A stretch of DNA of 64,000 bases from NCBI RefSeq assembly GCF_031127875.1, contig NZ_JARXIA010000006.1, positions 124,001 through 188,000 of the forward strand. The letters run 5' to 3'. This DNA comes from Pelagicoccus sp. SDUM812005 (GTDB lineage: Bacteria; Verrucomicrobiota; Verrucomicrobiia; Opitutales; Opitutaceae). Position 1 is the first letter of the stretch, and each line of letters begins with the position of its first letter. Shown here one piece after another: positions 9,792 to 21,070 of the stretch. The notes under the pieces are model-generated. The model did no database searches and was not told where the DNA came from. It saw only the letters and a program-made list of their open reading frames with translations. The position numbers and the translations under genes are program-made.

Positions 9792-9829
9792 GTGCGCAAA
9801 CGAAACATAACGTTGTGTTTTGTTTGCGC
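9792..9829. repeat. 36-bp near-perfect palindrome centred on AACGTT
   Basis: From 9794 to 9829 the arms GCGCAAAC...GTTTGCGC pair over 18 positions on each side, with only two non-Watson-Crick (T/G and G/T) pairs; the centre is AACGTT. It lies between the 83-residue gene and the RCC1 gene, with coding ends or starts on both sides about 95-125 bases away. It has no T-run, so it is not a classical terminator. It shares its left edge GTGCGCAAA, its centre AACGTT and its right edge TTTGCGC with the palindrome at 22029-22068. A CpG-centred inverted repeat of this kind could be an operator of LacI-type geometry or a mobile-repeat core; neither is proven. Confidence 0.7.
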
Positions 9830-9922
9830 TAAAGCCGGGCGGCTCGTTTACGGGCCGCGGGGGCGAGCGGGCGTCGCTGGATGTTTTGCAGCGCTCGCAA
9901 CCAGCTCTAAGGACTAGTTCGC

Positions 9923-12631
9923 TTATTCCGGCGGTTGAATTTGGAGTTTGAGGAGTGTTCTTTCCTCGAGTGAGGCGAAGGGAATGGTGATCTGGCTCGT
10001 ATCGTTTTCTGTTTCAGTAGAAAAATCTGTGAACGGTTGCCATGCTCCCTGGCTCTCATCCAGTCCGACTAGTCCGAGGCGTAGATCTTGATGGGCGATT
10101 TTGGGGTAATTGATTTTGAGCGAATCCGTTTCTGAGTCGATACTCAGAGAAATAGGTTGGCTGTCGAATTTAAGGGGATCTAGGCCGAAGGCGAATTCCA
10201 TGAGATTGGACAGGGAGTCTCCATCTTCGTCGGAATCGATAAGTCCGTGTGGATAGAAGAATCCATTACTGGATGCCCACTCACCGTATGCTGGATACGC
10301 TGACTTTACAGTGATCGACTCTGGGGGTGAGGCGGTTCCCATTTCGTTCTCAACTTCGAGCCAGTAGTCGCTGTCCACATACGGATGTATAGTGAACTTG
10401 TTTCTGCCAAGAGTTTGGATTGGCTGACTTCGGTCGCCGGCGGTGCCTTTGTACCATTTGAAGTTAAGGAAGTCTCCGTTGGCGATTCCTCTTATTTCGA
10501 TAGATTCTCCGATCGGTACTGGTTGGGGCGAACTCAGTTCGATCGCTGCATCGGTTGGCGCATCGATTGGGCCCGTGAGGTAAACGATGTTGTTACCCGA
10601 GTAGTCGAACGAATCTATCGGGGCGCCCGCCCAGATTTGGTGAGGCTTTTTTATCTCGTCGATAGAACTCGCAGTATCGATTAGGCTTGAGTATCCCACT
10701 TTCCAGAAGGTTTGGTCGGTTTTGAGGTAAATCAAAGAACTGGAGTTCCGCTTTACCATACTCACGTCGGTGTCGATTTGTTCTGGCGAGTCGCGAAATG
10801 TAGTCCCTTTCTCGGTTGGATCGAGAAAGTAAGCGTTCCCAAAAATCCACAGGCTACCGTCTTCCTTTATATAGGCGACTGCACCGGATTTGGCCGATAT
10901 TTGTGTCACGTTTTCATCGATCAGCAGGGGGCCGGCTGCTATCTTTTCTGATGAGGCCCTATTGTACTGGCTTAGGGTGGATGTTCCGGTCGCATACAAC
11001 TTTTTGTCGGTGGTGATGTAGAACGTGCTTGAATCTCCTGATACTGATAGGACGTCGGTCGCGACAATTGCTTTTGCTGTATCTGTTTCGTAGCTACTGG
11101 GATCAGTCGAGCTGATATTCGGATCTCCGAGTCTCCATAGCGTACCGTCACTCTTTATGTAAAGGGTAGCTTTTGTGGCAGCAATTGCAGCGGTCACGTC
11201 TGTGTCGATGGTTTGAGGCACGCTGGTTATTGAATCCTGGAAGGACAGCGCCCCATTTTCGTTGCTTCCGCTTCCGAGCAATGTTCCATCGTTCAGAACG
11301 AATACTGTATGATTGATGTTCGCGGATACAGATTTGACGTTCGACAGCGTTTTTGTTGGTTCCGCTATATGTACCTGCGTTCCAGCCCCGAGTTCGCCTC
11401 GGTCGTTTTTTCCCATAACCCAGAGTGAATCGTCTTCTTTGATGATGAAAATGGTATCGAAGCCGACCGTACTGTTTCGTACATCGTTCATGACATGCAA
11501 GGGTACCATTGACGGATAGATTGGCTCACGTCCCGTCGCGTAGCCCTCTTTTCCGGAGGTCAGCAATTGGTTTTGGCTGGTTACAGCGAAAAGGTTCGTG
11601 TTGTTTGCTGCAAAATCGATTACGTCTTGATTGATGAGAACGGGGGAGAATCGGGGAGCGAAGTCGCCTGTTGCGAGTTGGCCGTATTGATTGCTTCCCA
11701 TTCCCCAAAGTGAGCCGTCAGCTTTCTGGAAGTAAGCGTTCTGGGAGGATGCGACGACTCTTGTAACGCCTTCTGCGACGAGGGTGTTGCTTGATACGTT
11801 TGTTACATCGATTCCCAAGCCGAGTGCCCCCGTTTGGCTATTTCCCTGAACGTAGAGGTCCCCTTCTATTACGGTGAAGAGAGCCTCTCCTCCGTGTGAG
11901 AAATTACTGACGTTTTCTGCTATGCTAGCGGGATATGGATAGCGGGTAACGTCATATAGGGTCAGGTCGGTCGTTAGGTAGTAGCTTTTATAACCACCGG
12001 TGCCTATGTCGATGACTTCATTCGCGATGTAGTGTGGTTCGTCTGCGTTGGGACCATCTTTGTAGCCGACGGAAAAAGCGTATCCGGTGCCGTATAACTC
12101 TCCACTTTCTGCTAAAAATAGTCCTTGGAGGAAATAGGTAGCGACTTTGCTAATGTCTTGAAAACCGAATACGCTTCGGAATGAATCTCGGTCTGAGATG
12201 CCGTCCCAATAACCAATGGAATCCTGTCGAGCCCCACCAGCGGCAAGAAGGGTACCCTGCGTGTCTGAATAGAAGCTCCAGTAGTCGCCCGCATGGAACT
12301 GGGTTACGCTCTTGGCCAGTAGCTTCGGTGTGGTAGTATGGTACCGGCCTTCGGCAAAAAGATCGACTCCTAGCTGGCCTGCTGCGCTCGTGCCGAGTCC
12401 CCAAAGGGACTGATCTCGATCGGTGTAGAGGATATGATCCGCACCGGCTTCAACGTTTTCGACGTTTTCTGCGATCAGGCGAAGATTGCTAGACCAGGCG
12501 GTCTCCTTGTTCCCTAGTTGTCCCCAGGTGTTTGCTCCAGAGACTCGGAGCTGGGCTGAAGGAGCGGAAATCGTGATTACGAGGAAACTAAGGAGTAGCG
12601 ACCTTCGGAGTGCCGTGGTTAGGGTAAGCAT
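9923..12631 (-). CDS. Secreted RCC1-repeat protein, 902 residues
   Basis: A signal peptide (SLLLSFLVITISAPSA) precedes about fourteen repeats of the RCC1 / alpha-tubulin-suppressor type, seen as recurring LWGLGTSAAGQLG, LWGMGSNQYGQLA and LWVMGKNDRGELG units separated by 45-55 residues. This predicts two seven-bladed propellers. After the repeats (from about residue 700) comes an Ig-like segment (GESIEIRGIANGDFLNFKWYKG) and then a region with DSDEDGDSLSNLMEFAFGLDP, an acidic calcium-type motif common at the end of verrucomicrobial secreted proteins. Codon use is clearly AT-richer than in neighbours such as tex. Bacterial secreted RCC1 proteins have no settled function; adhesion or extracellular binding is a guess. 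Confidence 0.85.
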   Translation of the reverse strand: MLTLTTALRRSLLLSFLVITISAPSAQLRVSGANTWGQLGNKETAWSSNLRLIAENVENVEAGADHILYTDRDQSLWGLGTSAAGQLGVDLFAEGRYHTTTPKLLAKSVTQFHAGDYWSFYSDTQGTLLAAGGARQDSIGYWDGISDRDSFRSVFGFQDISKVATYFLQGLFLAESGELYGTGYAFSVGYKDGPNADEPHYIANEVIDIGTGGYKSYYLTTDLTLYDVTRYPYPASIAENVSNFSHGGEALFTVIEGDLYVQGNSQTGALGLGIDVTNVSSNTLVAEGVTRVVASSQNAYFQKADGSLWGMGSNQYGQLATGDFAPRFSPVLINQDVIDFAANNTNLFAVTSQNQLLTSGKEGYATGREPIYPSMVPLHVMNDVRNSTVGFDTIFIIKEDDSLWVMGKNDRGELGAGTQVHIAEPTKTLSNVKSVSANINHTVFVLNDGTLLGSGSNENGALSFQDSITSVPQTIDTDVTAAIAATKATLYIKSDGTLWRLGDPNISSTDPSSYETDTAKAIVATDVLSVSGDSSTFYITTDKKLYATGTSTLSQYNRASSEKIAAGPLLIDENVTQISAKSGAVAYIKEDGSLWIFGNAYFLDPTEKGTTFRDSPEQIDTDVSMVKRNSSSLIYLKTDQTFWKVGYSSLIDTASSIDEIKKPHQIWAGAPIDSFDYSGNNIVYLTGPIDAPTDAAIELSSPQPVPIGESIEIRGIANGDFLNFKWYKGTAGDRSQPIQTLGRNKFTIHPYVDSDYWLEVENEMGTASPPESITVKSAYPAYGEWASSNGFFYPHGLIDSDEDGDSLSNLMEFAFGLDPLKFDSQPISLSIDSETDSLKINYPKIAHQDLRLGLVGLDESQGAWQPFTDFSTETENDTSQITIPFASLEERTLLKLQIQPPE

Positions 12632-12683
12632 CCACTTAGGAATACTTACCTAGCTGAAATTGCAATCTTAGTTGTCGAGTTGG

Positions 12684-15035
12684 CTAGAACTTGAGGCCGC
12701 CGAGGGCGTCGCCGAGGGAGTTGCCGAAGTTTTGGCCGCCGCGGTTTCCGCCGCCGCTGCGGTTTCCGCCGCGAGGTCCGTTGTTGCGGTTGCCGCCGTG
12801 GTGGGGGCGGTTTCCTCCGCGGTTGTGCGGACCGCTGTTTCTGCGGTTTTCCTTGTCGGCGGCGCGTTCGGCGGGGGAGCGGCGGTCGATTTCGACGACG
12901 CTCTTGAGGCTGAGGCCGATACGCTTTCTGGCGACGTCGACTTCGGTGACGGTGGCTTGCACCTTTTGGCCGACCTTGACGACTTCGTTGGGATCTTTGA
13001 CGAAGTTGTCGGAGAGTTGGCTGATGTGGGCGAGGCCGTCTTGGTGTACTCCGATGTCGATGAAGGCGCCGAAGGCGGTGACATTGGTGACGACGCCGGT
13101 GAGCTTCATGCCTTCGGTGAGGTCGGTGATTTCGTTTACGCCTTCCTTGAACTGGACGAGCTCGAATTCGGCGCGCGGGTCGCGGCCGGGTTTGGCGAGC
13201 TCTTGCAGGATATCTTGCAGGGTGGGGAGGCCGACTTCGTCTGTAGTGTATTTTTGGATATCGATGCGATTACGGGCGGCGGAGTCTTTGACGAGGTCTT
13301 TGAGCGAGACTTGCAGGTCGAAGGCCATCTTTTCCACGAGGCCGTAGCGTTCGGGGTGGACGGCGGAGGCGTCGAGCGGGTTCTCGGCGCCGCGGATGCG
13401 CAGGAAGCCGGCGGCTTGCTCGAAGGCTTTGGGGCCGATGCCGGCCACCTTGGTGATTTCCTTGCGGGACTTGAAGGGGCCGTTTGCTTCGCGGTGGGCC
13501 ACGATGGCCCCGGCGAGGCGGGGGTTGAGGCCGGAGACGTAGGAGAGGAGCTGCTTGGAGGCGGTGTTCACTTCCACGCCGACGGCGTTTACGCAGGAGA
13601 GTACGGAGTCGTCGAGGGAGGCTTTGAGGGCGCGTTGGTCGACGTCGTGCTGGTACTGGCCGACTCCGATGGACTTGGGGTCGATCTTAACGAGCTCGGC
13701 GAGCGGGTCCATGAGTCTCCGTCCGATGGATACGGCGCCGCGTACGGTGATGTCCTTGTCGGGGAATTCTTCGCGGGCGACGTCGGATGCGGAGTAGATG
13801 GAGGCGCCGGATTCGTTGACCATGACGATGGCGACGTCCTTGGGGAGGCCGAGGCCGCGCACGAAGGATTCGGTTTCGCGGCTGGCGGTGCCGTTGCCGA
13901 TGGCGATGGCTTGGATTTGGAAGCGTTGAACGAGGCCGGTGACGATGGTCTTGGCTTCGTCGATTTGGCGTTGGGATTGGCTGGGGTAGATGACGGTGTC
14001 GAAGAGGAGCTTGCCTTGGGCGTCGAGCACGACGGTCTTGCAGCCGGTGCGGAAGCCGGGGTCGATGGCGAGGACTGTCTTTTCGCCGAGGGCGGGAGCT
14101 AGGAGTAGCTCGCGTATGTTTGACGTGAATACGTTGATGGCTTCGGCGTCGGCACGTTTTTTGATCTCGAGGCGTGCGGCGGTTTCCATGGAGATGGAGA
14201 GCAGGCGCTTGAAGGCGTCGCGGGTGGCGAGGCGGACTTGCTCGGCGGCGGGGCTGCTGCCTTTGACGAAGCGGGCTTCGAGCTTGGCGATGGCGAGGTC
14301 CTCGTCGGGGCGGACGGACATGGAGAGCATCATCTCTTGTTCGCCGCGGCGGATGGCGAGGATGCGGTGGGAGGGGGCGGTGGCGACGGGCTCGGACCAG
14401 TCGAAGTAGTCGCGGTACTTGGCGGCTTCCTCTTCCTTGCCCATCATGACCTTGGAGGTGAGGGTGGAGTGCTTGGTGTAGAGCTCGCGGAGTTCGGCGC
14501 GGGCGTCGGCGTCGTCGTTGATCCACTCGGCGATGATGTCGCGGGCGCCGGCGAGGGCTGCGTCGGAGTCGGCGACTTCCTTTTCGGCGTCGACGAAGGC
14601 GGCAGCTTCGGTGGCGGGATCGAGAGCGGCGTTTTCTTGGCCTTCGAAGAGTTTTTGGGCGAGGGGCTCGAGGCCTTTTTCGCGGGCGATGGTGGCCTTG
14701 GTGCGGCGCTTGGGCTTGTAGGGGAGGTAGACGTCCTCGAGGCGAGCCATGGTTTCGGCGGCGTTGACCTTGGCCTTGAGTTCGTCGGTGAGGACCTTCT
14801 GGTCTTCGAGGGACTTGAGGATGGCGGAGCGGCGGTCTTCGAGGGCCTTGAGCTGGTCGAGGCGGTCGCGGATGTTGGCGATCTGGACTTCGTCGAGTCC
14901 GCCGGTGGCTTCCTTACGGTAGCGGGCGATGAAGGGAACGGTGCCGCCTTCGACGAGGAGCTTGGCGGTGGCGGCTACGTGAGACTCTGGGATGGAGAGC
15001 TCTTCGGAGATCTTCGGTAGGAAGTTTTCGTGCAT
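12684..15035 (-). CDS. tex: Tex family transcription accessory protein with S1 domain
   Basis: The 783-residue protein starts at MHENFLPKISEELSIPE; an in-frame extension upstream lacks family similarity. It has the Tex N-terminal helical region, the YqgF-like nuclease-fold core (VLAIDPGFRTGCKTVVLD), the helix-hairpin-helix block (VNTASKQLLSYVSGLNP, VAGIGPKAFEQAAGFLRI) and an S1 RNA-binding domain near residue 630 (GMKLTGVVTNVTAFGAFIDI). After the S1 domain is a roughly 60-residue Asn/Gly/Arg-rich tail with repeated RGGN and GGNR units ending in GGLKF, an addition likely to bind RNA non-specifically. Tex is a cytoplasmic nucleic-acid-binding factor that influences transcription. The gene stands alone between two oppositely directed or distant neighbours. 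Confidence 0.95.
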   Translation of the reverse strand: MHENFLPKISEELSIPESHVAATAKLLVEGGTVPFIARYRKEATGGLDEVQIANIRDRLDQLKALEDRRSAILKSLEDQKVLTDELKAKVNAAETMARLEDVYLPYKPKRRTKATIAREKGLEPLAQKLFEGQENAALDPATEAAAFVDAEKEVADSDAALAGARDIIAEWINDDADARAELRELYTKHSTLTSKVMMGKEEEAAKYRDYFDWSEPVATAPSHRILAIRRGEQEMMLSMSVRPDEDLAIAKLEARFVKGSSPAAEQVRLATRDAFKRLLSISMETAARLEIKKRADAEAINVFTSNIRELLLAPALGEKTVLAIDPGFRTGCKTVVLDAQGKLLFDTVIYPSQSQRQIDEAKTIVTGLVQRFQIQAIAIGNGTASRETESFVRGLGLPKDVAIVMVNESGASIYSASDVAREEFPDKDITVRGAVSIGRRLMDPLAELVKIDPKSIGVGQYQHDVDQRALKASLDDSVLSCVNAVGVEVNTASKQLLSYVSGLNPRLAGAIVAHREANGPFKSRKEITKVAGIGPKAFEQAAGFLRIRGAENPLDASAVHPERYGLVEKMAFDLQVSLKDLVKDSAARNRIDIQKYTTDEVGLPTLQDILQELAKPGRDPRAEFELVQFKEGVNEITDLTEGMKLTGVVTNVTAFGAFIDIGVHQDGLAHISQLSDNFVKDPNEVVKVGQKVQATVTEVDVARKRIGLSLKSVVEIDRRSPAERAADKENRRNSGPHNRGGNRPHHGGNRNNGPRGGNRSGGGNRGGQNFGNSLGDALGGLKF

Positions 15036-15222
15036 GAAAGTGTGTTTTTTTGAGTACTCGTTGTTTCGTGCTCGGTGAAATCGGAGGAGAGTGCGCTGAG
15101 TGATGCGACACTCAAGATTCAAGTGACGAGTTAAAGCTATCTTCGGAAAAGGTGCTGGGCTTGCCGTCGAGGGGCATGGTTTTTCCGGGAACTTAGACTG
15201 TGGTTCGGGGCTCTGTGGAGGG

Positions 15223-15429
15223 GTGAAAACGATTTCGATAGTGTTGCTTACGGTTGGGGTGGTGCTGATTGCGTTCGGCCTTCGGGAGATGGATACGTTC
15301 AGCTCGCAGATTCGGGAATTTTTCTCGGATCGTCCTTCGGAGGAGGCTCTGGGCTTGCTCGTCGGCGGTGGGGTAGCGGCTTTGCTGGGCGTTATCGGTT
15401 TAGTGGCGGGCGGTCGTAGGTCCAGGTAG
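15223..15429 (+). CDS. DUF3185 family small membrane protein
   Basis: The 68-residue protein starts at GTG with GGAGGGG just upstream. It has two transmembrane segments (ISIVLLTVGVVLIAFGL and LLVGGGVAALLGVIGLVAGG) around a short loop containing LREMDTFSSQIREFF and DRPSEEA, the pattern of DUF3185. The end is positively charged (GRRSR), consistent with a cytoplasmic C-terminus. Members are widespread small inner-membrane proteins without known function. It precedes the alpha/beta hydrolase gene by about 55 bases on the same strand and may share its transcript. Confidence 0.8.
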   Translation: MKTISIVLLTVGVVLIAFGLREMDTFSSQIREFFSDRPSEEALGLLVGGGVAALLGVIGLVAGGRRSR

Positions 15430-15484
15430 AGGGGCGAAGGATTCGGCCTTGGCCTGAAGGGGCTGGTTGTATAGCGGTTTGGGT

Positions 15485-16342
15485 ATGGAGGCGAAGCCGA
15501 CTATGCGTTCGATCGGTCGCGTGCGGGCACGGGATGGAACGGGGCTCTATTGCGAGGTCTTGGACCGCGGTTGCGATCGCTGGTTGGTCTTGGTTCACGG
15601 GATTGGAGAGCACTGTGGCCGGGGGGATGGATTGCTGTCCGTTCTGGGGGAACGCCACAATCTGCTCCGTTACGATTTACGGGGCCACGGTAGAAGCGAG
15701 GGCCGCCGTGGCTATGTCGGGAACTTTGCGGAGCACTTTTGCGATCTCGAAGATGTTGTACGGCATGCTTTTTGCCTGTATCCGAATCTGCGTTACGATG
15801 TGTTCGGGCATTCGATGGGGGCATTGGTCGTGGCGGGCATGTTGCAGGGCGGGGCGGGTAGGGTTTCTTTACCGCGGCGGGTTTTTCTTGCGTCGCCCCC
15901 TGTGGGCATTGGCGGTTTTGGGGGAAGTCTGGTGAATCGTATTCCCCAATATGTCTTCCGAGCTTTGTGCCGATTGCCGGTCTCGCTTCCGCTATCCTCG
16001 GCTTTTAACCGCTCCTTTTTGTCGCACGACGCGGGTGTGGTGGAACGCCTTGATCGAGACCCGCTTAGCCTGAAGCGGCTGCACAGCAAACTTGCGCTGG
16101 GTTTAGTGGCGGCGTCGAAGGACGTTTTTAGTCGACCGTTGGCGGTGCCGGTGGAGCTTTTCGGCGCGGTGGGTAGCGCGGATCGAATCGTTTCTCCCGC
16201 TGCGGCGAAACGGTATTTTCGCGAATTCGAATCGAGGGCTGATTTTCGGGTTTTCGAAGGGGCCTACCACGAGCTTCATCACGAGGTCGCTCGGTACCGC
16301 GAGCCGTATTTCGACTTTTTAAGATACGTATTTGGATCCTAG
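15485..16342 (+). CDS. Alpha/beta hydrolase, monoacylglycerol-lipase-like (serine aminopeptidase S33 fold)
   Basis: The ATG at 15485 gives 285 residues; a TTG at 15467 and an ATG at 15503 are alternatives. The fold is read from LVLVHGIGEHCGR (oxyanion-hole HG), YDLRGHGRSEGRRGY, the nucleophile elbow GHSMG, the acid in VGSADRIVSP and the catalytic His in YHELHHE. This order and the RGHGRSEG block fit monoacylglycerol lipase or lysophospholipase relatives. No clear signal peptide, so cytoplasmic. It converges on the SWIM-domain gene with 42 bases between the two stops. The substrate, probably a lipid ester, cannot be told from sequence. Confidence 0.85.
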   Translation: MEAKPTMRSIGRVRARDGTGLYCEVLDRGCDRWLVLVHGIGEHCGRGDGLLSVLGERHNLLRYDLRGHGRSEGRRGYVGNFAEHFCDLEDVVRHAFCLYPNLRYDVFGHSMGALVVAGMLQGGAGRVSLPRRVFLASPPVGIGGFGGSLVNRIPQYVFRALCRLPVSLPLSSAFNRSFLSHDAGVVERLDRDPLSLKRLHSKLALGLVAASKDVFSRPLAVPVELFGAVGSADRIVSPAAAKRYFREFESRADFRVFEGAYHELHHEVARYREPYFDFLRYVFGS

Positions 16343-16384
16343 CGGTAGGCTCAATTCGAGTTCGGATGGGCTTGTAGGCAGGCG

Positions 16385-17401
16385 TCAGATGAATTCGTTG
16401 AGGCGATCCCAGGCGGCTTCGGGAGTGAGGGTGGCTAGGGTGGCTAGGGTGGCGGCGTTTTTGGCGCTGAGGCGCAGGGGGGCGTCGCCTTTGGAATCCC
16501 AATTGGAGACGGTGGTGGGGCTGACTTGGGCGATGATGGCGAATTCGTAGGCGGTCATGCCGAAGGTGTCGCGAAGTTGGGCGACTTCGAGACCGGTGAA
16601 TTTTTTCTTGGGGGGGTTGGCTTTGGGGCTTGGCTTCGGTCTTGGAGGAGTCGGGGGCTGGGGGGCGAGCGGCTCCGGGGCGGGTTCGGATGCGGATTGG
16701 CTGGTGGTGTCGATGTCGATGCCGAAGACGTCGCCGAGGGCGCTGGCGTCGAGGCGGCGGCGGGAGCTGGTGGCGGCGGGGAGTTCGATGCGGTCTGCGA
16801 TGAGCTCGCTTTGGTCGACGCCGCGGAGGGTGAAGAGGAGCTCGGGGGAGTCGTCGAGGCGGCGGCCGATGCCGTAGAGGATGGCGGCGAGGTGCTTGCA
16901 GAGGTCGGCGTGGTCGGGGCAGTCGCAGCTGAGCTTGATTTCGTGGGGGAGGGGGAAGAGTCCGTGCTCGGGGTGCGTGACTTGGCGCATGACTTCCTGG
17001 GAGAGCTTGCCTTGGAGGAGCTCGACGAGGGAGGCGATCTTGCCGGTGCATTGCTTCTTGAGCGTTTCCCAGCGGTCGGTAGGTAGTTGGGCAATGGATA
17101 CGTTGAGGTGGTAAGTCTCGCTGCCGACGACGATGGCTTGGACTTGGCCGGGGGTGAGTTCGAGGTGGGCGACGGAGCCTTGGCGCAGGTAGGAGCGTCC
17201 GCGGGGGAGGCGGTTTTCGTAGTCGCTGAAGCTTTCGAGGTGGCGGCACCAGGCGTGTCCCCAGAAGGATCTGGCGATCTTGGCGCCGCCGAAGGGGGCG
17301 ATGGGCTGGAGCTCGTAGCCGTCGTGCTGGAGTCGCTCGATGGCGAGCTGGGCTTGGCGTTTGCGTTCGGCGGCGGTGACGTAGGGTTGGTAGTCGTCCA
17401 T
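16385..17401 (-). CDS. SWIM zinc-finger protein fused to a C-terminal HTH domain
   Basis: The 338-residue protein opens with the block typical of SWIM partners of SNF2 helicases (FGGAKIARSFWGHAWCRHLE, YENRLPRGRSYLRQGSV). The SWIM finger is CDCPDHADLCKH (C159, C161, C168, H170). After a Pro/Lys-rich linker (~residues 230-270) there is a helix-turn-helix of XRE type, around residues 275-320, with QLRDTFGMTAYEFAIIAQVS and PTTVSNWDSKG. Near the end a 9-base unit is repeated, giving ATLATLATL. The gene lies 47 bases downstream of the SNF2 helicase, so a complex is likely. SWIM proteins bind DNA or proteins; the HTH could give sequence-specific targeting. Confidence 0.8.
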   Translation of the reverse strand: MDDYQPYVTAAERKRQAQLAIERLQHDGYELQPIAPFGGAKIARSFWGHAWCRHLESFSDYENRLPRGRSYLRQGSVAHLELTPGQVQAIVVGSETYHLNVSIAQLPTDRWETLKKQCTGKIASLVELLQGKLSQEVMRQVTHPEHGLFPLPHEIKLSCDCPDHADLCKHLAAILYGIGRRLDDSPELLFTLRGVDQSELIADRIELPAATSSRRRLDASALGDVFGIDIDTTSQSASEPAPEPLAPQPPTPPRPKPSPKANPPKKKFTGLEVAQLRDTFGMTAYEFAIIAQVSPTTVSNWDSKGDAPLRLSAKNAATLATLATLTPEAAWDRLNEFI

Positions 17402-17448
17402 GGTGAGAGGTGGTGGTGTGAGCGGGATTTTGCGGCAGCGCTAGGGGG

Positions 17449-20166
<2,718 letters not shown>

Positions 20167-20282
20167 GGTTATGGATTGGGAATAGCTTTTGGCGGTCGGG
20201 CCCGATGGGGGCAACGGAGAATCGATGGGGAGGGCGCCGAATTGGCGCAGCTGGTGGCTTGAAAGTTGGGCCCGGTGGAGAG

Positions 20283-21050
20283 ATGCTGGATGGCATGTGC
20301 TTGCGGAGCTTTGCAATGTGGTGGGTTGGCTTGGGATGGCTGGGGTCGCTGGCTGCGGCCGAACCTGAGGTAGAGGTCGCCTTCGAGGCGGTGCGAATTG
20401 ACAGGACGGTGGCGGTCGACGGGGAGCTGGAGGCTTATTTGGCTCCGTACCGAGCGGGGGTGGAGGCGTTCGCTTCCGAGGTGATCGGCTATGCGGCGGA
20501 GCCCTTGTCTCGCAGTCGGCCGGAGTGCGGGCTTTCCAATTTGGTAGCGGATTCGCTGCGAGCGGTGGGCGCCAAGGAGTTCGAGGAGGAGGTGGATTTG
20601 GCGGTGACGAATTTCGGCGGCTTGCGGCGAGACTTGCCGCAGGGGCCTTTGACAATGGGGCTGATCGCGGAACTGTCGCCGTTTGAGAATTACCTAACCT
20701 ATTTGGTGGTGGAGGGGGAGTTTGTTATGGAGCTGGCGCGGCAGGCGACGCGTGGCGTGGCGCTTTCGGGGATTTCGGTGAAGCTGGATGCTGAGGGAAA
20801 CGTTTTGGAGGCGCGAGTGGGTGGCGAGCCGGTGGAGGCCGGGAAGCGGTATCGGGTGGTGTCGATCGACTACTTGGTGTCGACCTACGATTCGTTGTTT
20901 CGCGAGGAGTGGATTGTGGAGAAGCGTGTATCTAAGAATCTGGTACAGCGGGATGCGATCGTGCTGCGTTTGTCGGAATTGAACGCGCAGGGCGTGCAAA
21001 TCTACGATGCTGGAGCAGGGCGAGTGGAAGTGGTGACGCCTAAAAAGTGA
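20283..21050 (+). CDS. 5'-nucleotidase C-terminal domain protein (exported)
   Basis: About 255 residues from the ATG at 20283 (ATGs at 20295 and 20316 are alternatives). The signal peptide MWWVGLGWLGSLAAAEP is followed by a 5_nucleotid_C domain: LSRSRPECGLSNLVADSLR, VTNFGGLRRDLPQGPLT, ELSPFENYLTYLVVEGEF and YRVVSIDYLVS. In UshA-type enzymes this domain binds the nucleotide base, while the metal-binding catalytic domain is N-terminal on the same chain. Here the catalytic domain is the next gene, starting 20 bases downstream, so the enzyme is split with the domain order reversed. It probably acts in the periplasm on nucleotides. It is divergent from the SNF2 gene with a 116-base gap. Confidence 0.85.
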   Translation: MLDGMCLRSFAMWWVGLGWLGSLAAAEPEVEVAFEAVRIDRTVAVDGELEAYLAPYRAGVEAFASEVIGYAAEPLSRSRPECGLSNLVADSLRAVGAKEFEEEVDLAVTNFGGLRRDLPQGPLTMGLIAELSPFENYLTYLVVEGEFVMELARQATRGVALSGISVKLDAEGNVLEARVGGEPVEAGKRYRVVSIDYLVSTYDSLFREEWIVEKRVSKNLVQRDAIVLRLSELNAQGVQIYDAGAGRVEVVTPKK

Positions 21051-21070
21051 ATTGGAAGGGGGATAGAGTT

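Noticed and set aside
9794..9829. Palindrome as a rho-independent terminator of the RCC1 gene
   Set aside because: There is no T-run after the stem on either strand, and the stem has essentially no loop.
12672..14102. A 476-codon plus-strand frame antisense to tex
   Set aside because: Its Gly/Val/Asp/Glu-rich text is the expected antisense shadow of GC-rich coding DNA; tex has complete family motifs.
20167..20655. N-terminal extension of the SNF2 helicase to 20655
   Set aside because: The extension is Pro/Arg-rich and overlaps the exported nucleotidase-domain gene; the ATG at 20166 starts family-like sequence.
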